Below, in pieces: positions 15,805-23,655 of a stretch of 64,000 bases of DNA. The position numbers and the translations under genes are program-made. Location: NCBI GenBank assembly GCA_963724805.1, contig CAVRWA010000011.1:868001-932000 (forward strand), given 5' to 3'. How positions within the stretch are numbered: the first letter of the stretch is position 1; the number at the start of each line of letters is the position of its first letter. The DNA is from CAVQZA01 sp963724805. GTDB lineage: Bacteria; Actinomycetota; Thermoleophilia; Gaiellales; Gaiellaceae. The notes beneath the pieces were generated by a model. It ran no database searches. It was not told the DNA's origin and saw only the letters and a program-made list of their open reading frames with translations.

Positions 15805-16938
15805 GTGGCGAATCCGCTGCGGGCCCTGTTCATGCTCGATCCCGAGGTCGTGTACCTCGACCACGGCTGCTACGGCGCGTGCCCGCGAGTCGTGTTCGAG
15901 CGCTACCAGGCCTGGCAGGCCGAGCTCGAGCGCCGGCCGGTCGAGTTCCTGGGCCGCCGGCTGGAGGGGCTGCTCGCGGAGGCGCGCGCCGCCTTCGCCG
16001 CCTACGTCGGCGCGGATGCGGACGACCTGGTCTTCGTCGAGAACACGACCGCCGGGGTGAACGTCGCCGCCCGCTCGCTCGACCTGCGGCCCGGCGACGA
16101 GGTGCTCTCCACCGATCTCGAGTACGGCGCCCTGAACTACATGTGGGAGCGGCTCTGCGCGCAGGCGGGCGCGCGTTTCGTCCGCGCCCCGGTGCGCCTC
16201 CCGACCTCCGGAGGGGACGAGATCGCCGACACCGTCTGGGCGCATGCGGGGCCGCGCACGAAGGCGGTCTTCCTCAGCCACGTCACGTCGGCGACGGCGC
16301 TCGTGCTGCCGGCCGCCGAGCTCTGCCGGCGGGCGCGCGAGGCCGGGGTCGTGTCGATCGTCGACGGGGCCCATGTCCCGGGCCACCTGCGGCTCGACCT
16401 CGCCTCGTTCGGCGCGGACGTGTACGTCGGCAACTGTCACAAATGGCTCTGTGCGCCGAAGGGCTCGGCGTTCCTCTGGGTGCGGCCGGAACTGCAGGAG
16501 TCGATTGGGGCGCTCGCGGTCGGCTGGGGGTTCGGCGAGGACTCGACCTTCCTCACACGCAACGAGCGGCAGGGGACACGCGACCCGGCCGCGTACCTGG
16601 CCGTGCCGGAGGCGATCCGCTGGCAGGACGAGCACGGCTGGGACGATGTTCGGGCGCGGTGCCACAGGCTCGCCCTGGCCGCCCGGGAGCGCCTGGCCGG
16701 CCTCACCGAGCTCGAGCCCCTCGCGCCGCCGGAGCTGCTCGCCCAGATGGTGTCGGCGCCGCTGCCCGCCGGGCTCGACGCCGACGCACTGAAGGCGGGT
16801 CTCTACGAAGGGTTCCGGATCGAGATCCCGGTGCCCAGACGGGGCGACGAGCGGTTCCTACGCGCCTCGTTCCAGGGCTACAACGACGAGGACGACCTCG
16901 AAGCCCTCGTCGCCGCGCTCGAGCTACTCCTTCGGTAG
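15805..16938 (+). CDS. Class V PLP-dependent aminotransferase (isopenicillin N epimerase-like)
   Basis: The 377-residue enzyme belongs to the fold-type I PLP family that includes isopenicillin N epimerases and cysteine desulfurases. The N-terminal LDHGCYGACPR matches the LNHGSFG start typical of the epimerase group. DGAHVPGH carries the Asp that holds the PLP pyridine nitrogen, and GNCHKWLCAPKGSAFLWV contains the PLP-binding lysine. It starts with GTG 13 bases after the transporter stop. The last 15 bases overlap the convergent membrane-protein gene. The substrate is not known. Confidence 0.88.
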   Translation: MANPLRALFMLDPEVVYLDHGCYGACPRVVFERYQAWQAELERRPVEFLGRRLEGLLAEARAAFAAYVGADADDLVFVENTTAGVNVAARSLDLRPGDEVLSTDLEYGALNYMWERLCAQAGARFVRAPVRLPTSGGDEIADTVWAHAGPRTKAVFLSHVTSATALVLPAAELCRRAREAGVVSIVDGAHVPGHLRLDLASFGADVYVGNCHKWLCAPKGSAFLWVRPELQESIGALAVGWGFGEDSTFLTRNERQGTRDPAAYLAVPEAIRWQDEHGWDDVRARCHRLALAARERLAGLTELEPLAPPELLAQMVSAPLPAGLDADALKAGLYEGFRIEIPVPRRGDERFLRASFQGYNDEDDLEALVAALELLLR

Positions 16939-17202
16939 GTCGATCCCGAGCACGGTCAGCCCGATCAGGAGCACGACCAGCCCGACCGCGATCCCGACCG
17001 CGCGGCGCGGGTGCTCGAGCTCGCGCACCTGCTGGGCGGCGGTGCGCCCCCAGAAGACGGCGAGTCCCACGAGCGCGGCGGCCGCGAACACGATCACCGG
17101 GGCGAGGGCGACCGCGCGCTCGAGCGGGATCACGAGGATCCAGGCCGCGAAGAACACGAGCGCCACGGCGACCACCGCTGCGATGACCACCTTTCGCGTC
17201 AC
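16924..17202 (-). CDS. Small membrane protein with three hydrophobic segments
   Basis: A 92-residue protein starts at GTG 17202, which lies 7 bases after TAGACT (17210-17215). The frame stays open further upstream but would run through the divergent gene's promoter. Hydrophobic stretches at about residues 5-27, 33-50 and 70-88 suggest three membrane passes, with a polar loop WGRTAAQQVRELEHPRR inside. No family is recognised. It overlaps the aminotransferase 3' end by 15 bases, tail to tail. Confidence 0.6.
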   Translation of the reverse strand: MTRKVVIAAVVAVALVFFAAWILVIPLERAVALAPVIVFAAAALVGLAVFWGRTAAQQVRELEHPRRAVGIAVGLVVLLIGLTVLGIDLPKE

Positions 17203-17209
17203 GATTCCG

Positions 17210-17229
17210 AGTCTAGCCGCGGGTATCCT
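17210..17229. promoter_or_regulatory. Divergent leaderless promoters (TAGACT minus, TATCCT plus)
   Basis: TAGACT on the minus strand (17215-17210) precedes the GTG at 17202 by 7 bases. TATCCT on the plus strand (17224-17229) precedes the GTG at 17236 by 6 bases. The two starts are only 33 bases apart. Confidence 0.5.
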
Positions 17230-17235
17230 GAGGCC

Positions 17236-17691
17236 GTGGTCGAGACCAACTACTCCTCGGGCGAGGACTACGTGGTGGAGTTCCTCGGGTATCGCTTCGG
17301 CTTCAACCAGGCCGATTTCGAGCAGCGCGTGACGGCAGCCGCCGTCAAGCTCGGCTTCCTCGGGGGGAACGAGCTCGACGACGACGAGACGGCCGACTTG
17401 GTCGAGCTTGCCGCGGACGGCCGCATCGTCGAGCCACGCAGCCCGCTCGGCCGCTACGTCGTTCGCAACTGGGAGCGGCTTTCCCTCGTCGGCAGCGAAT
17501 CGCTCGTCTACTGGCTGCGTAAGCTCGTGTTCCGCGGTGCGTGGCTCGACCACCGCGTCAAGGAGGGCCTGCTCGAGGTCGCGTGGGACGACAAGGCGGC
17601 GGACTTCGCCTACAGCGACCCGAACGGCGGGCGGGCGCTGCTAGAGCTCGCGCCCGTCCCGTCCTGGAGCGAGCTGCAGTTCCGTCGGTGA
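17236..17691 (+). CDS. Conserved-type cytoplasmic protein of unknown function
   Basis: A 151-residue acidic protein starts at GTG 17236, 6 bases after TATCCT. Its N-terminus reads VVETNYSSGEDYVVEFLGYRF, and later there is LVYWLRKLVFRGAWLDHRVKEGL. No membrane segment, cysteine pair or known motif is seen. Codon use is typical of the window. The stop overlaps the GTG of the following membrane-protein gene (GTGA), so the two are translated together and may form one functional unit. Confidence 0.6.
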   Translation: MVETNYSSGEDYVVEFLGYRFGFNQADFEQRVTAAAVKLGFLGGNELDDDETADLVELAADGRIVEPRSPLGRYVVRNWERLSLVGSESLVYWLRKLVFRGAWLDHRVKEGLLEVAWDDKAADFAYSDPNGGRALLELAPVPSWSELQFRR

Positions 17692-18395
17692 GGCGCCTCT
17701 GGCCGCTCGTGCCGGTGTACGTCGCCCTGCTGCTCTGGGTCGACCGCGGCGTGACGCTGCACGGACAGTACGCGCTCGGCGCGCTCACCTGGCTCGTGCT
17801 GGTCGCGGCGGTGTGGACGCTCTCGCCCGCCCGGCGCGCGCAGGTCGCGGTGGTGGTCGTCGCCGCGACGGTCGGCGAGGTGACCGGCTCGCTGATCTGG
17901 GGCGTCTACCACTACCGGCTGGACAACCTGCCTCTCTTCGTGCCGCCGGCGCACGGCCTCGTGTACCTGACCGGGATCGCGCTCGCGGCCTCGCTGCGGC
18001 GGCACACCCGCGCGCTCGTCGTGGCCGCGGCCGTCGCCGCGGTCGTCTGGGGCGTCGCCGGGCTCACGGTCCTCCCGCGCCTCGACGTGGCCGGCGCGCT
18101 CGGCGTGCCCCTGCTCTGCCTCTTCCTCTGGCGCTCGCGGGCGCGCGCGACCTATGCCGGCGTGTTCTTCGCCGTCGCGGCGCTCGAGCTGTACGGGACC
18201 GCGATCGGCACCTGGCAGTGGGAGCGGGCCCTGCCGGGGTCGGGTATCCCGGACGGCAACCCGCCGAGCGGCGTCGCGAGCGGGTACGTCTGGTTCGACG
18301 TGACGGCGCTGCTGCTGGCGCCCGTGCTCCTCAGGATGGTGCGGGGAGCGCGAAGCCGAACCGTGGGTGCGGTGCCTCGGTCGCTGCAAGCGTGA
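17688..18395 (+). CDS. Multi-pass membrane protein of unknown function
   Basis: A 235-residue integral membrane protein starts at a GTG overlapping the preceding stop. About seven hydrophobic helices are visible. Conserved-looking polar spots within them include LIWGVYHYRLDNLPLFVPP, GTWQWE and NPPSGVASGYVWFD, suggesting a ligand or lipid site in the membrane. I cannot name the family. The last 65 bases overlap the convergent gene at 18331-18666. Confidence 0.65.
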   Translation: MRRLWPLVPVYVALLLWVDRGVTLHGQYALGALTWLVLVAAVWTLSPARRAQVAVVVVAATVGEVTGSLIWGVYHYRLDNLPLFVPPAHGLVYLTGIALAASLRRHTRALVVAAAVAAVVWGVAGLTVLPRLDVAGALGVPLLCLFLWRSRARATYAGVFFAVAALELYGTAIGTWQWERALPGSGIPDGNPPSGVASGYVWFDVTALLLAPVLLRMVRGARSRTVGAVPRSLQA

Positions 18396-18666
18396 TCCTG
18401 CGCAACGTCCCGACCGGGACGATGAGCTCGGTCACGACGTCCGCCTCCGGATCGTGCTCCTCGTAGGGGCGGAGCGTGACGAAGCCGAAGCCGGGCTCAG
18501 GCGAGAGCGAGCGGACGTGGAAGACGGCGCCGTCGTAGAGCTCGACCTCCATCGAGGCCTCCTCGACGCCGTGCTCCTCCGCGAACCGCTGCACCTGCTT
18601 GTGGATCCGGTCGACGAAATCCTCCATCGACGGCTGCTGCGCGCCCGGGATCCAGAGATCAGGCAT
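18331..18666 (-). CDS. Conserved-type small protein of unknown function
   Basis: A 111-residue soluble protein starts at ATG 18666 (MPDLWIPGAQQPSMEDFVDRIHK). An N-terminal amphipathic helix is followed by beta-rich segments MEVELYDGAVFHVRSLSPEPGFGFVTLRPYEEHDP and VTELIVPVGTLRRITL. No catalytic motif is evident. Its ATG overlaps the stop of the upstream GNAT-like gene by 8 bases, so it likely ends the transcript running from ruvC through ruvB. Confidence 0.6.
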   Translation of the reverse strand: MPDLWIPGAQQPSMEDFVDRIHKQVQRFAEEHGVEEASMEVELYDGAVFHVRSLSPEPGFGFVTLRPYEEHDPEADVVTELIVPVGTLRRITLAATEAPHPRFGFALPAPS

Positions 18667-19068
18667 CGCGCGCAGGATACGTGACCCGCGCGAACGGCCA
18701 GTCGCGCTCGAGCCACGCGCGGAAGGCCTCGTACAGCTCGCCGTCGAGCTCGGCGGCCTCGCGTCGCACCCAGCAGGTCGCGAGGGCGTCGAAGCCGGGC
18801 TCGTCGGCCGGGTAGATATAGGCGCAGCCGAGCACGTGGCCTTCGTCCGCTGGGTCGACGACGGTGTAGGCGAACGAGCTCCGCCACTGGAACTCCTTCT
18901 GGTGCCAGCCGAGGTCGATCAGGTTCTGCTCGAGCGTGAGGCCGGGGGCGCGGTCACGAATCGCCTCGAAGTCGGCGACGACATCGCGGATCGTGAGCAT
19001 TCGCAGGCGGAAGCGCTCGGTCTCGAGCCCGGCGGCACGGCGAAGTCGTCCGGGACGAGCCTCTTCAA
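18659..19068 (-). CDS. GNAT-type acetyltransferase-like protein with an N-terminal frameshift
   Basis: From ATG 19000 the frame gives 113 residues including FAYTVVDPADEGHVLGCAYIYP, a GNAT-like core. Reading on upstream gives LETERFRLRMLTIRDVV, the typical GNAT opening. The bases before that are only meaningful in a second frame: TTG at 19068, LKRLVPDDFAVPPG. Joining the two needs one extra base near 19027-19033 (CCGCCGGGCTCGAG would need another G). The whole gene would be about 136 residues and overlap the ruvB stop by 4 bases (TTGA). This is either a real one-base deletion or a sequence error. Confidence 0.55.
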
Positions 19069-20078
19069 AAGAGCTGGTCGCCGGCCGGAGCCGGGGCGCC
19101 GATGTGGGCGCGGCCGAGCTTCGTCACGATCCGCCCGCGCGGTGTGCGCTGGATGAAGCCGAGCTGGAGCAGGTACGGCTCGTAGACGTCCTCGACCGTG
19201 TCGGTCTCCTCGCCGAGCGCGACCGCGAGCGTCGAGAGGCCGACCGGCCCGCCGTCGAAGCGCTCGACGATCGCGCGCAGGAGCTCGCGGTCGATCCGCT
19301 CGAGCCCGCCCTCGTCCACCTCGAGCAGCGTGAGCGCCTCCCGGGCGATCGGCGTCGTGATCGCGCCCGCGTGACGGACCTCGGCGACGTCGCGCACGCG
19401 GCGCAGGATCCGGTTGGCGATCCTCGGTGTGCCGCGCGAGCGGCCGGCGATCTCGTCCGCCGCCTCGTCCTCGATCTCGACCCCGATGATGCGCGCCGAC
19501 CGGCGCACGATCGTCGCTAGCTCGGAAGGCTCGTAGTAGTCGAGCCTGAAGGTCATCCCGAAGCGGTCGCGCAGCGGCGTGGTCAAGAGGCCGGTGCGGG
19601 TGGTCGCGCCGACGAGGGTGAACGTGGGAAGGTCGAGCGTGAGCGTGCGTGCCGCCGGTCCCTGACCGACCACGATGTCGAGCCGGAAGTCCTCGAGCGC
19701 CGGATAGAGGATCTCCTCGATCGTCCGGTTCAGGCGGTGGATCTCGTCGACGAAGAGCACGTCGCGCTGCTCGAGGCCGGTGAGGATCGCCGCCATGTCG
19801 CCCTTGCGCTCCAGCGCGGGCCCGGCGACGGTACGGATCCCCGCGCCGAGCTCTTCGCGGATGATGAACGCGAGGCTCGTCTTTCCGAGGCCCGGAGGGC
19901 CGACGAGGAGGACGTGGTCGAGCGCCTCGCCGCGGGCCTTGGCCGCCTGTAGCGCGATCGCGAGCTGCTCCTTGATCCGCTCCTGCCCGATGAAGTCGTC
20001 GAGGCAGCGCGGCCTCAGGGAGCGGTCGAGCTCGTCCTCGTCAGGCTGGACCGCGGGAGCCAGGAACTGGGTGCTCAT
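19065..20078 (-). CDS. ruvB: Holliday junction branch-migration helicase RuvB
   Basis: The hexameric AAA+ motor that drives Holliday-junction migration with RuvA. The 337-residue protein has Walker A GPPGLGKT, Walker B VLFVDEIHRL, sensor 1 GATTRTGLL, the arginine finger region TPLRDRFG, and a C-terminal winged helix ending TPRGRIVT. The ATG at 20078 overlaps the ruvA stop (ATGA). The longer open frame upstream is a shadow of ruvA. The protein has the usual size. Confidence 0.97.
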   Translation of the reverse strand: MSTQFLAPAVQPDEDELDRSLRPRCLDDFIGQERIKEQLAIALQAAKARGEALDHVLLVGPPGLGKTSLAFIIREELGAGIRTVAGPALERKGDMAAILTGLEQRDVLFVDEIHRLNRTIEEILYPALEDFRLDIVVGQGPAARTLTLDLPTFTLVGATTRTGLLTTPLRDRFGMTFRLDYYEPSELATIVRRSARIIGVEIEDEAADEIAGRSRGTPRIANRILRRVRDVAEVRHAGAITTPIAREALTLLEVDEGGLERIDRELLRAIVERFDGGPVGLSTLAVALGEETDTVEDVYEPYLLQLGFIQRTPRGRIVTKLGRAHIGAPAPAGDQLF

Positions 20079-20644
20079 GCCGCCCTCCTGAGCGCGAGCC
20101 GGACGCGCTCCTCGGGCGGCAACTCGGAGTCGACCGCGGCGAGCGCCTGCTCGGCCTCGACGACCGAGTAGCCGAGCTCGACGAGCGCCTCGCGCGCTAC
20201 CAGGTGCTGCGCCGGCGGGCTCCCGGGCGTCGCCGTCTGGGGCATCCCGGCGGCGAGCTTCTCCTTCAGCTCCATCACGACGCGCTGGGCGATCTTCTTG
20301 CCGATCCCGGGGATCGCCTCGAACCGAGCCGTGTCCTCGAGGGCGATCGCGCGGCGCAGCTCGTCGGGGCTCGAGCCCGAGACGATCGAGAGCGCCACCT
20401 TCGGCCCGATCCCGGACACGGAGAGCAGCTGCTCGAACAGCTCGCGCTCGGACGGCTCGGCGAAGCCGTAGAGCTGGAGCGCGTCCTCGCGCACGTGCAG
20501 GTAGGTGTGCACGGTCAGCTCGCCGTCGCGGGCGCGACCGAGCACGCTCTGGGTGGGCTGGACGAGGTAGCCGACGCCGCCGACGTCGAGCACGAGCCCG
20601 CCCGGGCCCTTGCTCACGACTTGCCCGCGGAGCTGCGCGATCAC
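20075..20644 (-). CDS. ruvA: Holliday junction-binding protein RuvA
   Basis: It binds the four-way junction as a tetramer and recruits RuvB. The 189 residues comprise an OB domain (MIAQLRGQVV...GVGYLV), two helix-hairpin-helix motifs (LLSVSGIGPKVALSI and FEAIPGIGKKIAQRVV), and the C-terminal RuvB-contacting domain (REALVELGYSVVEAEQAL). It starts with GTG, overlapping the ruvC stop by 4 bases (GTGA). The three genes are transcribed ruvC-ruvA-ruvB with overlaps at both joints. Confidence 0.97.
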   Translation of the reverse strand: MIAQLRGQVVSKGPGGLVLDVGGVGYLVQPTQSVLGRARDGELTVHTYLHVREDALQLYGFAEPSERELFEQLLSVSGIGPKVALSIVSGSSPDELRRAIALEDTARFEAIPGIGKKIAQRVVMELKEKLAAGMPQTATPGSPPAQHLVAREALVELGYSVVEAEQALAAVDSELPPEERVRLALRRAA

Positions 20645-21132
20645 CGGGCCACCATCCGCGCAAGCGGTGGAGCGAGCGCGTGGCAGATCGCGACTGCGAG
20701 CGCATCCGCGGCGTGGCTCGGCTGTGGCAGCTCGTCCAGCGAGAGGATCGCCTTCACCATCTTCTGCACCTGCTCCTTGTCGGCGCGCCCGTAGCCGCAG
20801 ACCGCCTGCTTGACGCTGGCGGGCGGGTACTCCATGCAGTCGATCTCAGCGTCGGCGCAGACGACGAGCACGGCTCCGCGCGCCTGTCCGACGGAGAGTG
20901 CGATGCGGGCGTCGGCGCCGACGTACGACTCCTCGATCGCGACGGCATCCGGCTCGTGCTCGGCCAGCAGCGTGCGCACGCCGTCGGCGATCGTCTTGAG
21001 TCGTGCCGCGGGGCGCTCCTTTGCAGACGTTCGCCACCACCCGTGCACAACCGCCCTGAGGCGGCCGTCGCTTTCTTGGACGATGCCGTACCCGCACGCT
21101 GCCGTCCCTGGGTCGATGCCGAGTACCTTCAC
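20641..21132 (-). CDS. ruvC: Holliday junction resolvase RuvC
   Basis: The dimeric endonuclease that cuts Holliday junctions. The 163-residue protein carries the RNase H-like acidic residues: Asp in VLGIDPGTAACGYG, Glu in AIEESYVG, and the C-terminal Asp pair in SHAADALAVAICH. It starts with GTG at 21132, 6 bases after TAACCT, so the ruvCAB transcript is probably leaderless. I see no SOS box here, unlike at the nuclease gene at 27322. Confidence 0.97.
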   Translation of the reverse strand: MKVLGIDPGTAACGYGIVQESDGRLRAVVHGWWRTSAKERPAARLKTIADGVRTLLAEHEPDAVAIEESYVGADARIALSVGQARGAVLVVCADAEIDCMEYPPASVKQAVCGYGRADKEQVQKMVKAILSLDELPQPSHAADALAVAICHALAPPLARMVAR

Positions 21133-21138
21133 ACGGAG

Positions 21139-21144
21139 AGGTTA
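21139..21144 (-). promoter_or_regulatory. -10 box TAACCT for ruvCAB
   Basis: TAACCT is followed by 6 bases and the ruvC GTG on the minus strand. Confidence 0.5.
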
Positions 21145-21184
21145 GGCACCGGCCCGGACAACCCTTCAGCACGGACACGCCCCG

Positions 21185-21308
21185 GGGTCAGGCACTCGGA
21201 CATGTCCGTCCCTGGAGAAACGGAGTAGTCAAGCCATCGCTCGTTCGCGACGAGCAACGGGTCGTGTCTCCCTCAGCCAGGTCCTGGGTCAGGCCCCCGG
21301 ACCTGGCT
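21185..21308. repeat. GGGTCAGGC-type repeat pair and hairpin in the ruvC-yebC spacer
   Basis: Two related units lie here: GGGTCAGGCACTCGGACATG at 21185-21204 and GGGTCAGGCCCCCGGACCTG from 21286. The second sits in a hairpin with perfect 10-bp arms (AGCCAGGTCC at 21275-21284, GGACCTGGCT at 21299-21308) just 3 bases after the yebC stop. A 22/23 match of the second unit is inside the phosphomutase gene at 7386. The elements look like short REP-type repeats. Confidence 0.6.
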
Positions 21309-21311
21309 GTT

Positions 21312-22067
21312 CTAGCCGGCGACCGCCTCCAGTACCCGCTCGGGGATGTCGAAGTTCGCGTAGACCTCCTGCACGTCGTCGTTCTCCTCGAGCGCGTCCA
21401 TCAGCCTCAGCACCTGCTTTGCCGTTCCCTCGTCGCCGACCTCGACCGTCGTCGACGGGATCATCGTCAGCTCCGCGGAGTCCACCGTGAAGCCGGCGGC
21501 CTCGACCGCCGCGCGGACGGCGGCGAGCTCCTCCGGCGCGCAGGTGACCTGGAAGCTCGAGCCGTCGAGCTCGACGTCCTCCGCCCCGCCCTCGGCGGCG
21601 GCAAGCATCAGCTCGTCCTCGTCGACCCCGGTCGCATCCACGAGGATCACACCGCGCCGCTCGAACTGCCAGGCGACGGCGCCCGAGGTCCCGAGGTTGC
21701 CGCCGTTCTTCGCGAAGATGTGGCGCACGTCGGCGGCGGTGCGGTTGCGGTTGTCCGTAAGCGCCTCGACGAGGACGGCCACGCCCTCGGGGCCGTAGCC
21801 CTCGTAGACGACGGTCTCGAACGCGGCGGCGTCGGCGTCGGCACCCGAGCCCTTGGCGATCGCGCGGTCGATGTTGTCCTTCGGCATGGAGTAGGACTTC
21901 GCCTTCTCGATCGCGTTCTGGAGCGAGAGGTTGCCGGCCGGGTCGGGCCCGCCGTCCTTGGCCGCGACGATGATCGCTCGCGAGAGCTTCGAGAAGAGCT
22001 TGCCGCGCTTCGCGTCGGCCGCGCCCTTCTTGTGCTTGATCGAGGACCACTTGCTATGCCCGGACAC
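21312..22067 (-). CDS. YebC/PmpR family protein (TACO1-like translation or DNA-binding regulator)
   Basis: A 251-residue member of the widely conserved YebC family, variously shown to act as a transcription regulator and as a factor that eases ribosome stalling. The family start SGHSKWSSIKHKKGAADAKRGKLFSKLSR is intact from GTG 22067. The acidic middle and the EENDDVQEVYANFDIP signature near the end fit the three-domain fold. A GGAG lies 7 bases upstream. It overlaps the end of pdxT by 14 bases. In many bacteria yebC sits beside ruvC, as here. Confidence 0.92.
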   Translation of the reverse strand: MSGHSKWSSIKHKKGAADAKRGKLFSKLSRAIIVAAKDGGPDPAGNLSLQNAIEKAKSYSMPKDNIDRAIAKGSGADADAAAFETVVYEGYGPEGVAVLVEALTDNRNRTAADVRHIFAKNGGNLGTSGAVAWQFERRGVILVDATGVDEDELMLAAAEGGAEDVELDGSSFQVTCAPEELAAVRAAVEAAGFTVDSAELTMIPSTTVEVGDEGTAKQVLRLMDALEENDDVQEVYANFDIPERVLEAVAG

Positions 22068-22716
22068 TCGACATCTCCTTTTCGGTTCTCGAGCTCCCGG
22101 GGGAACCTCCCGGTTCCCCCGAAACCCCCTCCACTGGTCCGCTGACGCGGACAGGCGGCTTCGCCGCCTCCTCCGTGACCATCTTCAGGAACATCTCGTG
22201 CACCCGTGTGTCGCCGGTCAGCTCCGGGTGGAACGAGGCGACGAGGATCCTGCCCTCGCGCGCCAGGACGGGGCGGCCGTCGTGCTCGGCGAGCACCTCG
22301 ACGTCGTCGCCGGCCTCCTCGATCCAGGGCGCGCGGATGAAGACGCCGCGCAGCGGCTCGGAGTCGCCCACGAGCTCCAGGTCGGTCTCGAAGCTCGCGA
22401 CCTGGCGGCCGTAGGCGTTCCGGCGCACGACGACGTCCACCAGGCCGAGGTGCTCGCGGTCGAGCACGATCATCCCCGCGCAGGTGCCGAAGATCGGGCG
22501 CTCGAAGCGCCGCAGAGCCTCGTCGATCCCGTAGAGCCGCATCAGCCGCGTGATCGTGGTCGACTCGCCGCCCGGGATCACGAGCCCGTCGAGCCCGTCG
22601 AGCTGCTCGGGCTTGCGCACTTCGACCACCTCCGCGCCCAGCCCGCGCAGCAGCTGCACGTGCTCGCGGAAGTTGCCCTGGAGGGCGAGGACGCCGATAC
22701 GAGGCGATTTCTCCAC
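22054..22716 (-). CDS. pdxT: Pyridoxal 5'-phosphate synthase glutaminase subunit PdxT
   Basis: It releases ammonia from glutamine for PLP synthesis by PdxS. The catalytic triad of the class I glutaminase is visible: Cys in FGTCAGMI, and His/Glu in SFHPEL. The start is GTG 22716, 7 bases after TACAAT. The longer open frame is a shadow of the neighbour. At 220 residues it is about 25 longer than usual. The extra tail after MVTEEAAK is read through a GGGGGAACC/GGTTCCCCC hairpin (22099-22120) and overlaps yebC, so it looks added by a repeat element. Confidence 0.93.
   Translation of the reverse strand: MEKSPRIGVLALQGNFREHVQLLRGLGAEVVEVRKPEQLDGLDGLVIPGGESTTITRLMRLYGIDEALRRFERPIFGTCAGMIVLDREHLGLVDVVVRRNAYGRQVASFETDLELVGDSEPLRGVFIRAPWIEEAGDDVEVLAEHDGRPVLAREGRILVASFHPELTGDTRVHEMFLKMVTEEAAKPPVRVSGPVEGVSGEPGGSPGSSRTEKEMSSVRA
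22099..22120. repeat. GGGGGAACC hairpin element within the pdxT 3' end
   Basis: Perfect 9-bp arms (GGGGGAACC and GGTTCCCCC) with a 4-base loop are followed by CCCCCTCC. A related hairpin lies at 1071-1094, also followed by CCCCCTCC. Here the element is translated as the PdxT tail. Confidence 0.6.
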
Positions 22717-22723
22717 GCCTCTG

Positions 22724-22729
22724 ATTGTA
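22724..22729 (-). promoter_or_regulatory. -10 box TACAAT for pdxT
   Basis: TACAAT is followed by 7 bases and GTG. It gives pdxT its own leaderless promoter in the 20-base gap behind the membrane-protein gene. Confidence 0.5.
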
Positions 22730-22736
22730 GAGGCGG

Positions 22737-23618
22737 CTATTCGGAGGCAGCGCGGCGAGCGGCTGCGAGCCCGAGGGCGACGAAGAAGAAGCCGACCGCG
22801 GCGAACACGAGCGAGGGCACCCAGTCGTTCGACGGCACCTGGGGCCCGAGCTGCACGCCGCCGTTCGTCCAGGACGACGCGAAGTGCTCCGCGGCGGCGA
22901 GGAACCCGAGCGCGCCGAGCACCGCCCAGACCGACCGCCGCGTGCCCGCGCCGACGCCGATGTAGAGGAAGCCGAAGAAGGCGACGAGCGCCCAGTGCGT
23001 GTCGCCGCTGTGCCACCAGTAGAGCAGCGCGCCGCCGATCAGGACGGCCGCCGCGAGGTGCATCCAGAAGCCGTACGGCCGCTGCTCGCTCGCGTCTATC
23101 CCCGCGCCGACCGCGAGATAGAAGAGGCCGGTGAGGAGCGCCACGACGGCCGACCAGTTGCCGCCGCCCGAGATCAGGTCGATCACGAAGTAGGCCCAGG
23201 TCACGGTCACGATCAGCATGATCAGCGGGAAGCGGTAGATGGGCAGCGAGCTCACGGCCGCGAAGAAGACGAGCAGCAGCAGCGTGAGCAGGCCGAGGTG
23301 GAAGCCCTGGAACGGCGAGGTGGGATTCGAGGTCGGGAGCCAGCCGAACCACTTCCAGAGCGCGGCCACGAAGGCGGCGAACGCGAGCACGGTCGCGAAC
23401 CCGAAGATGCCGCCGGTGAGCCAGAGGCCCCGGCGCCGGAACCCCAGTGCGATCGCCTTGAGCACCACGAGCACGAGGAGCGTCCAGCACACGTAGGCGA
23501 AGTCGCCGTACTGGCCGGAGAGATACGAGAGCGCGACGAGCGCCGAGACGAGCACGGTCAGCCCGCCGAGGTAGATCAGGAACGACGACGTCGTCCAGAC
23601 AGGCTTGAGCACGCCCAC
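22737..23618 (-). CDS. Multi-pass membrane protein of unknown function
   Basis: A 293-residue protein with about nine hydrophobic helices and almost no charged loops starts with GTG 23618 (MGVLKPVWTTSSFLIYLGG). Repeated patterns such as WSAVVALLTGLFYLAVGAG, ALVAFFGFLYIGVGAG and LVFAAVGFFFVALGLA look like internally duplicated helix pairs. It lies between pdxS and pdxT on the same strand. No transport or enzyme motif is seen, so a role in vitamin B6 metabolism is only a guess from position. Confidence 0.65.
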   Translation of the reverse strand: MGVLKPVWTTSSFLIYLGGLTVLVSALVALSYLSGQYGDFAYVCWTLLVLVVLKAIALGFRRRGLWLTGGIFGFATVLAFAAFVAALWKWFGWLPTSNPTSPFQGFHLGLLTLLLLVFFAAVSSLPIYRFPLIMLIVTVTWAYFVIDLISGGGNWSAVVALLTGLFYLAVGAGIDASEQRPYGFWMHLAAAVLIGGALLYWWHSGDTHWALVAFFGFLYIGVGAGTRRSVWAVLGALGFLAAAEHFASSWTNGGVQLGPQVPSNDWVPSLVFAAVGFFFVALGLAAARRAASE

Positions 23619-23655
23619 TGGCGGGGAACGATCTACCCCGCGTCGGACGGACTCG

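Noticed and set aside
21133..21311. An SOS box upstream of ruvCAB
   Set aside because: CGTTCG and GAAC-like fragments occur, but none has the CGAAC-N4-GTTCG arrangement.
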